The notes: generated from the sequence alone by a model not told the origin. A DNA stretch of 64,000 bases from Bondarzewia mesenterica (GCA_004802705.1 SGPL01000058.1:1097-65096), one strand, 5' to 3'. Counted from the first letter of the stretch, positions 11,614 to 23,379 are shown. Made by a program: numbers and translations.

Positions 11614-13034
11614 ATCAGCAAAAACATTCTTTATAAATAAGATCTAATTTATGTAAATAAAATAACTACCCTTTTTTATCCTGATCTTATTTACTTCAAA
11701 TAAAATTCAAATAAAATTCAAATAAGAGCAATTTCAGTTTTAAATAAAAGTAGTTTTATTGCAAAGTAATAATAAAATCAAATTTTGCTTTTTACCTCTT
11801 TTTCATTTATCTGCTCATTATTAAATCTCAACTTATCATTCAATTCAACTTTTTTTTTTTTTTGTTCAATGCTAGGTTTAAACTTACAACTTTATTCATT
11901 CACAAAGTTCTATCAGAATTAAATGCTACTTCAACCATTACACCATACTAGCTTATAAAATTAAAGCACATATTATAATATATGGAGTCAAATTTGACTT
12001 GAACAAATTTCTACCTCTGTCTACTAATATTGAATGATATTTTTTTTGTCTTTACCTTTATACAATTTGCACTGCGACAAGATAAATTTATCTAATAACT
12101 AGCTTGCTATTATATATCTCAAGGGTCATAGATTATAGATGCTTTGAAATTAGTAAAGTTAGGGGTTCATTACATATTGCAACAACTATCATATAACTAT
12201 TGAATAAGTTAAAAAAAAATTATTTTAAAATATATATTTTGGGTGTCTCTAGTGTCTTACATGAAGCAATGTGAAGCAAAATCTAATAGTAGTCATAGTT
12301 ATATAGACTGTTTGCAAATACTTAAAACTATCTGTTAGAATATTATATCGAGCAGTGATATTTCAAGTAGATAGGGACTCTCACAAATGCACGAGAGTCT
12401 TCTTTTTGTACAGTATTCAATTTAAGTACACAAATTTTTTATCTACTGTACAGTATTTAAAATTTCTCAGCTACAACAACAAATAAGAAAATATTGAGGC
12501 CTCACCTTAATGTTACAATGAGCGTGGCTGCTCTTCAAACCTTTGGCAGCTCGCTCTAAAATTTTACACATCACAAGGGTTAATTCTTAATATAAATTAA
12601 TTATATTAATATAGTATTGCTTTAACTAAGGTAAAAAAAAAGGTATTATATTAATAATAGCTTAAAATGCAAAAATCTCAGATGTTACAATTACTTTTAT
12701 TGTATTATGAAAGTATAAATTGATCATACATCTAGACTTAATATGAGAATAAATTCAAATTTAATAATAATATAGTAAAAGTTGAAAAAACAATTGAAGA
12801 TTTTAAAGAAAAACAAGGTATAATAAGTAATGATAGCAGATGCGAAGGTTAAAAAAAAAGTTATAGAGAAAAAAATTTATTATAAAAGTAGCACATTTAC
12901 TATTATAGTTAATGAGCTATAGATTATCAGTAAATTAGATCTTATTCACTTTAGTAATTTGACTTTCTGATTAGATGCAATTAGATTAATAAGCACTTAT
13001 TTCTGCTTATTTACATGGAGTGTTTTTGCTGATG
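11614..13034. mobile_element. Non-autonomous DNA transposon with about 29-bp terminal inverted repeats
   Basis: The left end begins CATCAGCAAAAACATTCTTT and the right end, read on the minus strand, begins CATCAGCAAAAACACTCCAT. Both continue into TAAATAAG. A second inner inverted pair (ATAAGATCTAATTT near the left, AAATTAGATCTTAT near 12,940) supports the structure. The uninterrupted copy at about 175-200 shows the empty site, so this 1,421-bp segment is an insertion. The duplication at the joint is at most a very short AG and is uncertain. The interior is AT-rich, has no transposase frame and contains a SINE-like insertion. The superfamily cannot be assigned. Confidence 0.75.
11850..11955 (-). 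mobile_element. tRNA-like SINE with oligo-A tail
   Basis: On the minus strand there is an A-box-like TGGTGTAATGG (fits TRGYNNARNNG). About 55 nt later comes AGTTTAAACC, which equals a B box with its CpG deaminated (GTTCGAA to GTTTAAA). The sequence ends in a run of about 14 A (the T run at 11,850-11,863). A cloverleaf does not close well, so this is a tRNA-derived element rather than a tRNA gene. It sits within the 11,614-13,034 element. Confidence 0.45.
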
Positions 13035-13310
13035 AGATAGTTAACTAGTGACTGAGCTCATTTTATTACTTTTTCTGAGAATCTTAGCTGAACTATTAGA
13101 GGCAGTCAATAGTGAGCAAGCTCAATCTCATTACCTTCTCTGAGATTCTCGGCCAAACCATCAGAGATGGGCAAAGGCAAGGAGCAGCCTAACTATTGGT
13201 AATAAGTTGTATATAATTTGTATACCCATTGGCTGGGCTCAGCTTGACCATCAGCATCGATCAAAAAGCATGATTAGCCAAAGCATTATAGATAGTATTA
13301 GGGCATTGAA
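13035..13310. repeat. Dispersed repeat copy 2, right part
   Basis: Continues the repeat interrupted at 11,613. It matches window positions 175-510, including GGGCTCAGCTTGACCATCAGCATC and the following segment up to TTAGGGCA. From 13,311 to 13,674 the sequence is unique in this window and I see no gene in it. Confidence 0.75.
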
Positions 13311-13674
13311 TAATGTGTTGCAAGAAGGGTTGGACTATCATACTCACTGTTCAGTCTTGTCCAGAGTGCAAATTAATGCAAATAAAGGGGACAGCCCTCC
13401 ATTATCATTATTATCAATTGACTAGACTTCACACAGAATATCTCCACAAATGATGTCCTAAAAGTTGAGGAGTTGAATATTTGAGCAAATAATAAAACTC
13501 GGTGTTGGCATGTGGAAATCATGATTAATTTATAGCATGTTTAGTTTCCAAAGGTGTGATATTTGCATGTTAGAGTTACACACAACTTCATTGCTTTATA
13601 TGATCATTCAAGATAAGCCATTATCCTTTTGTCCACCCAAACCAACTGCCTGACTCATTGTAATCACAAAATAC

Positions 13675-14080
13675 ACTATTGCCTCCTCGACCCCTCTTTT
13701 AACTGCTGAATCTCTAACTGCTTCTCTTTAATCACCGATTTGGTCAATATCAGGGCCTGCTGAGCGGCAACAAGGGCATTTTCAACTTTGGGAATAATGT
13801 CTAGGTAGGATATAATCTTGATTGTCTGACTGAGTGTCAGAATGAAAGCACATGGAGCGAATGCATTCTAGCCTAACTTACTGAACTGATAATATTCCTG
13901 ATGATTGCCACACTCTCGGCCACCATGTTTAGAACAAAGGAGGTCAGTTGCTGTCCCTCCCACTATATTGGCTCAATCAACAGGGCTTGAACAGCAGGAT
14001 ACAAAATAAATTTTGGTGGTGGCACCTCCACTAGGACTGACAGCTCATCGCTGATCTCTAAATACTGCCAGAACAGCGAC
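13675..14080 (-). pseudogene. Cassette gene A, copy 1 (unrecognised family), 5' truncated
   Basis: The minus strand reads NIRSLFWQYLEISDELSVLV, EVPPPKFILYP, then after a frame change a long helical, probably coiled-coil end (SYLDIIPKVENALVAAQQAL, then KEKQLEIQQLKEG) with a stop at 13,675. The same family is found at 27,382 (plus) and 57,777 (minus). Against those copies this one lacks the N-terminal block with LALWDAYG. Only about 60 bp separate it from gene B instead of 300-600 bp, so the promoter and first exon are deleted. I do not recognise the family. The IPPPKFILYP block and the helical tail are its best landmarks. Confidence 0.6.
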
Positions 14081-14135
14081 CTGATGTTCACCAGTGCAAT
14101 GACACTGACACCACTAAGCTCATTATCTTGACCTT

Positions 14136-14731
14136 TTCTTCATGGGCATCAAGGCTGAAGTGGTATGTCGGTGCATATTGGGCTTCAAATTCCCCTTGCC
14201 TCACTTGTCTGTAGGATGCTGTGGCCACCATCATCAGTTACCTCAAGCTCGCTGGCCATCCCTTCATCTTCTCTAAAAACATCAGAGAGGCAGCAGAGTG
14301 GGTGACCTCTTACCAAAGAAACTATGCTGTTGGGCTGTTCGACTTTGGCTTGTTTGATGACCACCATCGTTTAACCCGGCAGATTAATATCAATCTAGAC
14401 ATCACTGAATGGTGGTTGACTGGATCTGGGATTCAAATTGTTAATCTGCCAGCATCATATTTGGCTGCTATTCATAACTTAGTGAGTGCATCCATTTAGA
14501 GATGTAGTATTCTCTTTTGACCTCATACAGCCTACAGCGACCAAGATCACGTTGGGCATGGCACAGTCAGTGGTGACAGCATAGGCATATTAGCCTCACA
14601 CTAGCATGACGAGCAAGGCTGAGAGGGATCAGTTGTAAGATGAAAGCAGAGTAGCAGCCGACCTCATGAAATCAAAGCTGGAGGATTATATAAAGAGACT
14701 CTGGGAGAAATTGAAAAAGAGAGAGACTTAG
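14136..14731 (+). pseudogene. Cassette gene B, copy 1 (unrecognised family), three exons
   Basis: This is the best preserved copy. Exon ending FFMGIKAEV; intron 14,163-14,214 (52 nt, GTATGT...CTGTAG); exon beginning DAVATIISYLKLAGHPF and containing AVGLFDFGLFDDHHRLT and IDITEWW-like residues up to HNL; intron 14,482-14,530 (49 nt, GTGAGT...ACAG); last exon with DESRVAADLMKSKLEDYIKR ending at the TAG at 14,729-14,731. The middle exon is open for over 80 codons, but stops occur in the last exon and the upstream exons are lost. Both intron positions recur at 58,170-58,221 and 58,489-58,537, and at 26,852-26,901 and 26,552-26,604. The protein family is not recognised; no transmembrane segment or catalytic signature is evident. 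Confidence 0.65.
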
Positions 14732-14879
14732 ATCACGACACATATCTGTCGTAAAAAGAGTTTATGGTAGAAATCACTTACTTCTTTAAGGGCCGGCAAC
14801 ATGAGATTCAACTCTGAAATAACATAAGTGATTGCATGAGCCATATGGAGAGAGTACGAGGTTGTGGTCACAAAAAGGA

Positions 14880-15712
14880 ATCACATGCGGAGGGATGTGT
14901 AGGCAATGACAGTTCCAGCTCTGGCTAGGCATTTCATGACCACATCGATCTTCAACACAACAGAGTTACAATATATTTTGAACCATGATGGCTCCTGCTC
15001 CTGCTCATGAGGAATGGATGCTGACTCCAATGCATAGTCGTAGGCCTTGTCATAGATGGAATCAAACTCCTTCATCACCTCCTGAACAGGTGAAGTTGGG
15101 TTTCTCCAGTGGCCAACATAGTCTTCCCCATTTTTAACAAATCATGCAGCCTCGCGAGCTCTTCTACAGACAGTAGGGAAGGTCGTGACCACTGCGTTAG
15201 GTGCTCTACCTCTGTTACCTTCTCTTCTGTGAGGAAGGGCCTGAAATGCATGATATTCCTCAAATGACAGAGCTGCGTCCAGATGATGGCCATCAATATC
15301 TAAAGCAAACATCAGTAAAATGGAAGAGAAAGAAGCCATGACTCATAAGAGCCCCAAATGTCACGCAGGTGTGTATCAAACCACCGATGTTAAAGATTGA
15401 GAGAGTCAGAAAATAGGGAAATCTATAAACATCGAGGAAGAAGTTCCTCATCTCCTTCTTGAGGAAGAGGGCCTTTGCCCTCAAATCTTTGATAAATTGA
15501 GTCATGATCGCATTGAGTTTCCTGGAGAAGTCATCATCATCTTCAGCATCTTTAGCATCCTGAAGATGGCGGACAAAGGCAGAGAATTTTTCACTGTGGG
15601 TCTTCATGTATGTGAACAAATGAACATTGCATGAGAGGTATTGCACGAGCACCTCACCGTCCTTCATAATGACACCTGCACATGGTGAGTCAGTATGACA
15701 TGCAATGAGCAC
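14880..15712 (-). CDS. Unrecognised minus-strand gene, partly intact
   Basis: One open segment (15,712-15,431) encodes a charged, helical stretch with MKTHSEKFSAFVRHLQDAKD and LNAIMTQFIKDLRAKALFLK. A candidate intron (15,300-15,430; GTTTAT...CTTTAG, 131 nt, long for this window) leads to a segment with LSFEEYHAFQAL. The last segment (15,078-14,881) reads MKEFDSIYDKAYDYALESAS and ends in a stop near 14,881. Composition is less AT-rich and CpG-poor than in the surrounding repeats. I do not recognise a domain. It lies downstream of the JmjC gene on the same strand and could be an extension of it or a separate gene. Frames do not join cleanly, so it may be a pseudogene. From 15,720 to 16,700 I cannot assign a reading. 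Confidence 0.35.
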
Positions 15713-16729
15713 GGTGCATCGTACACATTGACTAGTTATAACACTGATCAGAATGAGTCTGGCGCAATGAATGCATTGTGAGAACTGATCAAGGGGACAC
15801 AGAAAAGTGACTTACCTTTCTCATACATGGCCACAGCCCACCGATAGATTTGGTTGTGAAGTTCACGGAGCTAGAGCTTGCTCTTTTGCTGCTTATTATT
15901 ATGCAAAGTGGACACTACATCTTGCCCATATACCTTCTTCGACACATCCAATGCCTTCTGAACCACTTTCTCCTTTGAAATGTACAATCTCTTGAGAACC
16001 CCATAATTCAGATGGCTTACTAGCTACCCCATGAACATATTCATACTTGGTACCCAATCATCAAAGGTAAATAAAAACCAAGCAGCATCTGCATCTTTCC
16101 AGCAATGCAAGATACCCTTCTCATCGATGACTAGAGATCAATTAACCTTTTCTCTCATGAGATCAAGGTTTCTGGATATAGCCATGCAGTGTGGCTCCTT
16201 CTTATCATATACCTGGGGCTACTTCAGGTGCTCAATAGACCTAGCATGCCATCTGCATAGTAGGAAAAGACAGTGCCTGATTCATGCAAATGAATTTCTG
16301 GGATAAATTGCATGTTCAGAGAGAAGATCCAAAATTTCCCGTTCATCTTCGAGAACTGACTGAGGCATCAGCAATCCATTGCATTGAATGGAGTATCAGG
16401 TGGGTAGTCTTGTCTGGCTATCAATACTTCTTCCATAGAATGAAAGAGAATGTCTATGGGGTTCTTGATTACACTAGGATCAACTAGTGATTCAAACTTG
16501 AAATACATCATTCGAAGACAAGAAAGACTTACATGCTCTAAAGAGGCATGGCACTGGTAGCTGGATTAATAAGGCTGCTTGAATCAACATCAATTCCATG
16601 ACTTTCAGCAGCACCAAGACCCTCATTTGTCATGTGTGCTAAAAACTGGTATGATAAACTCAGTCACACCAGACATAATTCTGCCCCCCCCTTGGATGGC
16701 TTGGTCCATTATCAATGGATTAGGCTGCA

Positions 16730-17960
16730 GTGCTGTTGTTCATGCTATAGAGTGACAACCATGCATATCATATTGTTACGAATAATTGAAGAATATCATC
16801 ACCTTCAACAGCCAGATGATGAGCCTGAAAGTCCTGAACTAGATGCTGCATTGCATGTAGATTCTCAATGCTGATAAAATCACATGCGACCTTGATGGCA
16901 TCACTTTGATTGTTAATCTTTTCCCCATAAAAGGTAAACATGAGTCCATCAAACAGTTGAAAAGTAATGTAGGAAGCAAAACTTGGTGCAGGTATCTGGC
17001 TGGGATGAATACAGTATCACCCACATGTTGAATGATAACATGCGGATGAATGCCATGCTGCTCCTCGAGAGCTTTCAGGAGATCTAGCATCATGTATATC
17101 TGTTGGGAATGAATAGGATCACCCTCTCCTTGGTGTCCGATGTGTTGTCAAATAAAGTCTGATAGGATCAGGATAGATTGCCTATGAAAGATATGCTATA
17201 GTGCATATCTGCATTTATCAATCAACATGTCAGCTGTGAAGATCATGATGTTCACAGCATCAGCAATGTCTATGTGGAGCTATGTCAAGCTATGACAAGT
17301 ATTGTCGTGCTTCATCGCATAGACACAGTACATCTTTGGGCCTATATGACTCAGTGTAAGATGCGCTAGAAGGACAATAAGCAAAGGCATTAGATACCAA
17401 GATCAGGAATCACTCCATTTTTTAGAAAATGTGGCACAAAATTGAGTACTCCCTTAGGGCTTGCCATGTCCATAAAAGGAACAGAGTGCAAGAACATAGA
17501 GTTTAATTCAGAGAACTTCTCTCCAAAGTTGCATATGGGTGGGCCAATCCTAAAATATACATGCCCTTTGAGTCATCCTTTCCAACATGTTTCACTCCTG
17601 CTAACCTTCAGCTTTAGCACTTCGGCCAATTCCTGCCTTATTCTGAACTTTCCAAAAAATGCCCCAACTATTGACCATTGTTCTTTTTGAGTCTCAGTAT
17701 TTATCAATTCAACTTTGACATTCTTGTAGCGTTTGATGAAGTATTCAGGAGACCATTCCTCCTGCAATTGATGATGAACATTCAAAATGACAATCAGGAT
17801 GCCTCATGAACAGCAAGCCATAAGTTCATTGGAGTGGACAGAAAGATCTTCAACTTTGATGAAAATGATGTCCTCGGCAATGCCTTCAACTTTCACAGCG
17901 TCGACTTCTATTGGTCTACAGATGTGCTCGTGTGCGTAGTGAAAATTACATGATAGTGTT
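16730..17960 (-). pseudogene. JmjC-domain protein (2-oxoglutarate/Fe(II) oxygenase fold), decayed
   Basis: Read on the minus strand: an N-terminal segment (IEVDAVKVEGIAEDIIFIKV, 17,940-17,850); a candidate intron at 17,762-17,811; then EEWSPEYFIKRYKN and the helix and strand preceding the JmjC core; GVLNFVPHFLKNGVIPDLG near 17,440; then LHIDIADAVNIM near 17,260, where the Fe-binding HxD is at 17,268-17,276. Next are GDTVFIPARYLHQV, with the distal Fe-binding His at 16,986-16,988, and KVACDFISIEN, followed by DILQL near 16,780. Order and spacing fit fungal JmjC proteins of the KDM3/JHDM2-like type. Stops and at least two frameshifts (one between the HQV and KVACDF blocks) interrupt it. The metal ligands survive. 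Sequence upstream to about 18,460 probably holds more of the gene, but I cannot read a domain there. Confidence 0.75.
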
Positions 17961-18988
17961 CAATTGTCTTACCCCACCATCAGCTGTTGCATCATTTTCT
18001 CAATTGTACTGTCAAGCTCAGCATCTTTAAAGTGAGTCATAGGAAGAAACTGAGCCAGTTCATGCAGGCTTTGACTTTGGGTGGAGCATTTGAAGATTGC
18101 CTTATTTGAAATAGGCTAAAATTTGGATGTGGTAAGTATTGCGACCATGGGCATTGAAAAGGCCATCCAAACCTCAGATAAGTTGCAAAAGCAATCAAGA
18201 CATAATTTCCGACCATAAGACAAGCATAGCCATATACATGCAAATAACGATGAAGAATAAGTGTCTGGTTTTGCAAAAGATCATAGATTATGAGAAAGCA
18301 AACACTCCAAGAAAGCATTTCAACTTCCCACAAGTGACTCGAAGTTCTAGCTCTCGATTATTACAAATCAGGTTTGACTGTTTCATATGTTCTTTCTCCT
18401 GCTTCAGAATGGGCAGTAAAACAGTTGCACAGGCCCTCTAAATATTTGCCTGAATATAAGAACCAACGGATATTTAATGAGATGCACTCACTATCTTCAC
18501 TATTCTTACTTCTTCTGTCACCCACTGGTTGAATATGAAATGAAGGTCAGGGATTTCCGTGCACTCCTTGTATTTGAAAGTAATGGAAGGACTTTGACTG
18601 GAAAGCTTGACAACTCTACAACCTATTTGAATGTCAAAAAGTGATTCAAAATGGAATTAAGAGCTTATACTGCATGGAAGACACCTTTAAACTGGCAGCC
18701 GCTGTTATGGCCACCTGATTCACACTCAAAGCAGGAAGGAAGACTCTTGAAACAAGGCACAATAAGTGTAGACGTTGCAAGCAAGTCATTGATGAAACTC
18801 AGAATCTGACATGATTTTCTCAGGATTTTCCGACATGCACAATTCAGCACAACTGTAACAGCAAATAAATGAAAGCACTGAGTAGTATATGTCCTGATTC
18901 CTATGCATTTTGTTGTCGCATGATAAACCGTGTGCTAACTGAATGTAAACTGATCTGCATGTCAAAATAAACAAGCCTCACAATTTGA

Positions 18989-19165
18989 TGCCTGCTGGTG
19001 AGGCAAGACTATAGAAGTGGCCTGAGGCTCTAAACAGAAATGTCTGCTAGTTAGGCAAGACACTATGGAAGAGGCCTGAGGCCCTGAGCATAAATGTCTA
19101 CCAGTGAGGCAAGACACAATGGGTGCTCAGCAGTACTAGACATCTGCTGGTGAGGCAAGACACCA
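18989..19165. repeat. Short tandem array, about 50 bp period
   Basis: TG(C/T)CTGCTGGTGAGGCAAGAC and variants start at about 18,989, 19,041, 19,095 and 19,141 (spacings 52, 54, 46), with GGCCTGAGGC.CT between some units. No gene is assigned between 18,460 and 19,330. Confidence 0.65.
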
Positions 19166-19333
19166 CAAGATACTCATACACCATTACAGTGTGTGCAGCC
19201 ATTCCCTGAAAGAGGTTGGTGATGAAACTATTTACCACAGACAGAATGGAGGCAGTCTGTTAGAAAGAGCAGGGAGAGAGAGGTCAGGCGTTTGAAGCAT
19301 GGGCACATGCTATGGCTAAATATATAGAGCAGT

Positions 19334-19693
19334 ATGTTCTCATGCCAGCTTCAGATAAGGCACAACCATGGCAGAAAGCCTTGGTCATCAATCCATAATG
19401 TTCTATCGAATCAAATGAGGTGGCCAGCACTCAGTCCTATAAGAAGCAAGCCATTTACGATGCTTTTGAACTTGTCTTTTATCTACGATAACCATGTCAA
19501 ATACTTCTCAGTCACATCCATTCATCTTGAAATGGCCTCCATTGCAACCTTCCTCATTGCCCATGGATTCCCTGCTACTGGCATCAAGGATTCAATCAGA
19601 GCAATGGGGACCGTGCCCTCACAAAAGCACACCACCAATGTCATTATCCACAGCAGACCAATTCGCATTGATATCAATGCGAAAGGTAAGTAG
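19334..19693 (+). CDS. Unrecognised open frame of 119 codons
   Basis: An uninterrupted plus-strand frame whose second half has protein-like composition (MASIATFLIAHGFPATGIKD, then HTTNVIIHSRPIRIDINAKG). It may be followed by MAITEAIYILLRKAKDVGDA at 19,716-19,850, but the 27-nt gap between them would be too short an intron. No family is recognised. Beyond 19,860 to 20,700 only short segments are readable. It could be a remnant of a transposon gene or of a host gene. Confidence 0.3.
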   Translation: MFSCQLQIRHNHGRKPWSSIHNVLSNQMRWPALSPIRSKPFTMLLNLSFIYDNHVKYFSVTSIHLEMASIATFLIAHGFPATGIKDSIRAMGTVPSQKHTTNVIIHSRPIRIDINAKGK

Positions 19694-20720
19694 AAGGTTC
19701 ATTTTGGTTTAGAAAATGGCCATCACTGAAGCTATCTACATTTTATTGAGAAAAGCGAAAGATGTCGGAGATGCTGACAATCAAGATGCTGATAAAGTGG
19801 GTGCTGTGAGCCTCATGTCATTGAAGTTTATTCTGGTGTAATGTTCTACCTATTGTTTTTATTGTCTGTATGGCTGATGAATGATCTAGAGGTGTTGCCT
19901 CTGCTGCAACCATGGTGACCTCATCCTATATAATACCATTGGTTGCAACCATGTTTGCTGCATATATGAGACCACAATGACCATTAGGATGCATCAAATT
20001 GAAGGAGGACAGTGACAAGAAAGGATTTTACTGTCCTCTGTGCTTAAGGAGGGGAGATCTTGGGCAAGCTAATGTAAGTCATATGTTTTCAAATACCTGA
20101 TGAAAATTGTTTTCATCATCATCAAGTACATCCACAAGATGTCATCTTTGTGGCCACGCATCTTGAAGGAGATGCCCTCCAATTTCACTAACAATGATTC
20201 ATTGGCCCATGGACATGGAGTACGCCACCTAGCTGGTGCTATCACATTTATGCGAGATTATCAGTCGTGATCCCTCGAACATATGTACCAAATTGGCTCA
20301 AGTGTTTCAATTATTGACCTGATTTTTGTTGTCTTTTGCCTTCTCCATTCATCAGCTATTGTACCAGGATACTATAATTTGCAAGGGAAAGGATATCTTT
20401 ATTGCTGTCTGAAAAGGATTAAGACTTCCACAAAAAGCCTTGTTTAGCATCAGCCTAAGTTTTAATAATAATGGCTTTCTACACATATATAAAATTGAAC
20501 ATCAGTTTAGAGGAACATTTATTCTGCATGCACCACACACTCCTTGGCAAAAACACCATTCCCTCAAAAGAATTCTTAACCCTAGCCACCACATACCTAT
20601 CCACTTGCACTCTGTATTCTGTGTGCTGTCATTGACCACTGGCACCTTGATTTGGTTGATCTTGTGGCATTTTATTTGGTATATTCCGATTTTATTTCCC
20701 TTCTTCATTGATTCATCATC

Positions 20721-20932
20721 TCTCCATTGTTTGAGATGATCCAGAATGTCTTGAGACGTCCTGTTCATTGTTCCCTTGCTTCAGGTGCCACTTGGCCATA
20801 TGCTTCACTTTAAACACCGGCAGCCAAGTGCGCTCTGTTTCCCCAGTTGCTCTTTTTGGACTGCAGTGTCCATGTATACTTCGTTGTTGTTCTCCTGGCA
20901 CTACTAGTCGTCTATTTTCGCTGTGCTCAACA
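20721..20932 (+). mobile_element. Solo-LTR-like copia repeat, copy C
   Basis: A 212-bp sequence starting TCTCCATTGTTTGAGATG and ending TTTTCGCTGTGCTCAACA. It is the same repeat as 22,057-22,265 and 23,979-24,218 on the opposite strand. Related copies begin TGTCCATTG and end in CA, like an LTR. No copia coding sequence adjoins this copy, so it appears solo. Between 20,940 and 22,050 I see only an unassigned acidic minus-strand reading (about 21,350-21,120, with DDLDDQSDYFKDTMENVGSG). Confidence 0.5.
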
Positions 20933-22056
20933 GAATGTGTTACTGGAACCTGCAATAACTTTCTTTGTTGGTTTATCAATGAGCATTTTAACCAAGCCTG
21001 GACACTTTTTGAGCGTGTAGAGAGTAGAAACATCACGTGGTTGCATCTGCTTTGCCCATTAGAGTGTGACCTGAAAGCAACTCAAGATGAATTGAACCCA
21101 CTGAGTAATAGTTAGCTTGAAGTTTGGCTCCTCAGAATCTGCATCTGATTCATTCCAATTACCCACAGAAGCAAATGAAAAGGTGTTCTGTCCGCTTCCC
21201 ACATTCTCCATCGTGTCCTTGAAGTAATCACTTTGATCATCAAGGTCATCAGTGAGTATAGATGATCCCCTATTAAACTATTCCACAGCTCCCAAAATAG
21301 CACTGCTTTCTCCTCACTTGGAAATGTGTTTCTGACAGCTTCAAAGGTTTGCAAAGGATCAATTGCAAGAGTATTTTGCTACAAGCTTGTGGATCAAGTG
21401 CTAGTGATTCTCAATTAATTTCCATAGGATCCTATCTAGATAGCATGTATCTCCATATTGAAAGCACATATAAAGTCAAAATAATTTGAACATACCTATC
21501 ATCATCAACATCCATGCCTTGCAGAGGCAAAGAAGGGATAGGTCTCAACTTAAAGAAATCTAAGATAACCTTGTGATTAGTTAGATTTCAAGCTGCTCGA
21601 AGATGATGCTGATTCTTTTGTGAGCTTCGTGGGAGGCAGTCACACAGGAAGTGACTTGTATGATGTACCTATCCAGAACTGTTACATCTATATCATAGCT
21701 GTGTAGGTAACTATGTCCATGGTATGTCCAAAGCGGGCTCACCTCAGTCACAAAGGAAGCAATTGAAGAGATAGTACATGCATGTGTTTGTATATATAAG
21801 TATTAGTCCTAAGGCTCCGATCTCAATGTCTAGTGACATTGTGCATGTCTCTCCGTGCCCTGCACTGGAGTCCCCAAACCGGATTCCCACAGAGGTGACT
21901 TTGGGCATTTGAACAATGGATAAGGCCAAATCAATTGAAGAAGTCGGGCTGAGGATGTGGCTGACTTAGAAGAGAGTGATTCACATTATTTTTGGCAGCT
22001 CATTTCGCTGTCTGTCTCATTTTCTGATGCATTATTGCTTAGTATTTATTAACTTG

Positions 22057-22265
22057 TGTTGAACACAGCGAAAAGAAACGACTAGCAATGAGAACGCACC
22101 TACAGTCCAGAGAGAGTGACTGGGGAAAAGAGAGCACTCAGCTGCAGGTGTTTATGCTACAACAAACAATAGGAAGTGAAACAAAGAATCTGAGACATGA
22201 GAACAGAAACAAGGGAACAATGGAAGGACATCTCAAGAGTTCTGGACAGTTTCAAACAATGGACA
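22057..22265 (-). mobile_element. 3' LTR-like sequence of a minus-strand copia element, copy A
   Basis: On the minus strand it begins TGTCCATTGTTTG and ends CGCTGTGTTCAACA (209 bp). It has a TATA-like CATAAACACCTGCAGC about 110 nt in; the copy at 23,979 reads CATAAATACCTGCAGCC. It directly follows, in minus orientation, the copia RNase H region at 22,270-23,160. A purine-rich GCAGGGAGA just before TGTCC may serve as the polypurine tract. Hence it is most simply that element's 3' LTR. Confidence 0.55.
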
Positions 22266-22269
22266 GATG

Positions 22270-23160
22270 ATGTCTCCCTGCTCGCTTCAACGGCAGAAAT
22301 GAACTTCACCTCAGTGGTAGCAGTGGACTGTGCAACAAGTCCCTGAAGCTTGGAGCTCCAACTCAAAGCACTTATGTCAATGCAGAACACATATCCACCA
22401 GCAAAATCGGCACCACAGAATGATGTGAATAAGTTCAGGCAAGTTGGAAGGTCCATAGGTGAGTTTGTAGTCACATGTGCCATGCAGATAGTGAAACAAG
22501 TGCTTGACAGCCTTCCAATGAGTGATGCCAGGGCAGGAATTACATCGGCAGAGCCTGGGGATGGCATGAGCGATATCAGGGCAGGTGGACATCACCAGAA
22601 AGAGCAGAGAACTGACTCAGATGTATGGCACTTTTTTCATGCACTCCTTGTCTTCATCAGACTTGGGAGACATATCAAAAGGCAGTCACACTCTAGGCAG
22701 GATGGGCATCCTGAGAGGACTGGATTAGCACTATGGCACGTCAATGATGTACTGGCATTGAGATAGAGATAGAAGATAGATGATGATTATGGTGATCCCT
22801 GATGATTTCTATGTGAAGGAGTGAAGTGCTGGGACCAGGTCGTGCAGACAGCAGATAGAGGCCATTTCTTCAACATCTCTGCATAGTTGCAATCATCCAA
22901 GAAAGGAAGAATGATCTTAACATTGGCAAGCATCGATTTCATCTGGTGCAGCCAGCCCTCTGCCACTCATCTGCATCAAGGTGACTGAGGGCTTGCCTGT
23001 AAGATAATGGTTTCGCCTTGCCAGGAGATGCAACAAAGAGGGCACGTTCCACTTTTGCCATCAAAGCCTCTTCAATCAATTTCTCTCCATCTGACACAAC
23101 AGGCTCATCATGACCATCCTCAATAACTAAAGTCCATTCTGAGGGTTTGATCTGTCACCA
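22270..23160 (-). pseudogene. Ty1/copia pol remnant (RT end and RNase H)
   Basis: On the minus strand, near 23,000, a block like YRQALSHLDADEW (start of the copia RT region) is followed after a deletion by DMSPKSDEDKECMKKVPYI at 22,670-22,620. Next come STCPDIAHAIPRLCR and HWKAVKHLFHYLHGTCDYKL (22,595-22,450), then the RNase H segment with ISALSWSSKLQ (22,340 region) and the AQSTATTEVKFISAVEASRE block. Domain order is that of copia pol. Most of the RT palm, including the YVDD box, is missing, and frameshifts break the rest. Confidence 0.75.
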
Positions 23161-23379
23161 GGCACCAGGAGTACGTCTCTGATGAGTGCTGCAGTGTGCT
23201 GCAGTGCAAAACAGTGAGTTCTGTCTGGATCAGATGGAGGAGGATTTGCAATGAGAGGCAAAAGAAGGTTTCACCTATGAAAATGATGAAAAATCACATG
23301 CCAGAGTGGGAGGAGACAGGCCATTGCCCTCATTAATAGTCAAGTTCAGAAAGCAAATGACACATATAAATGATCTCCC

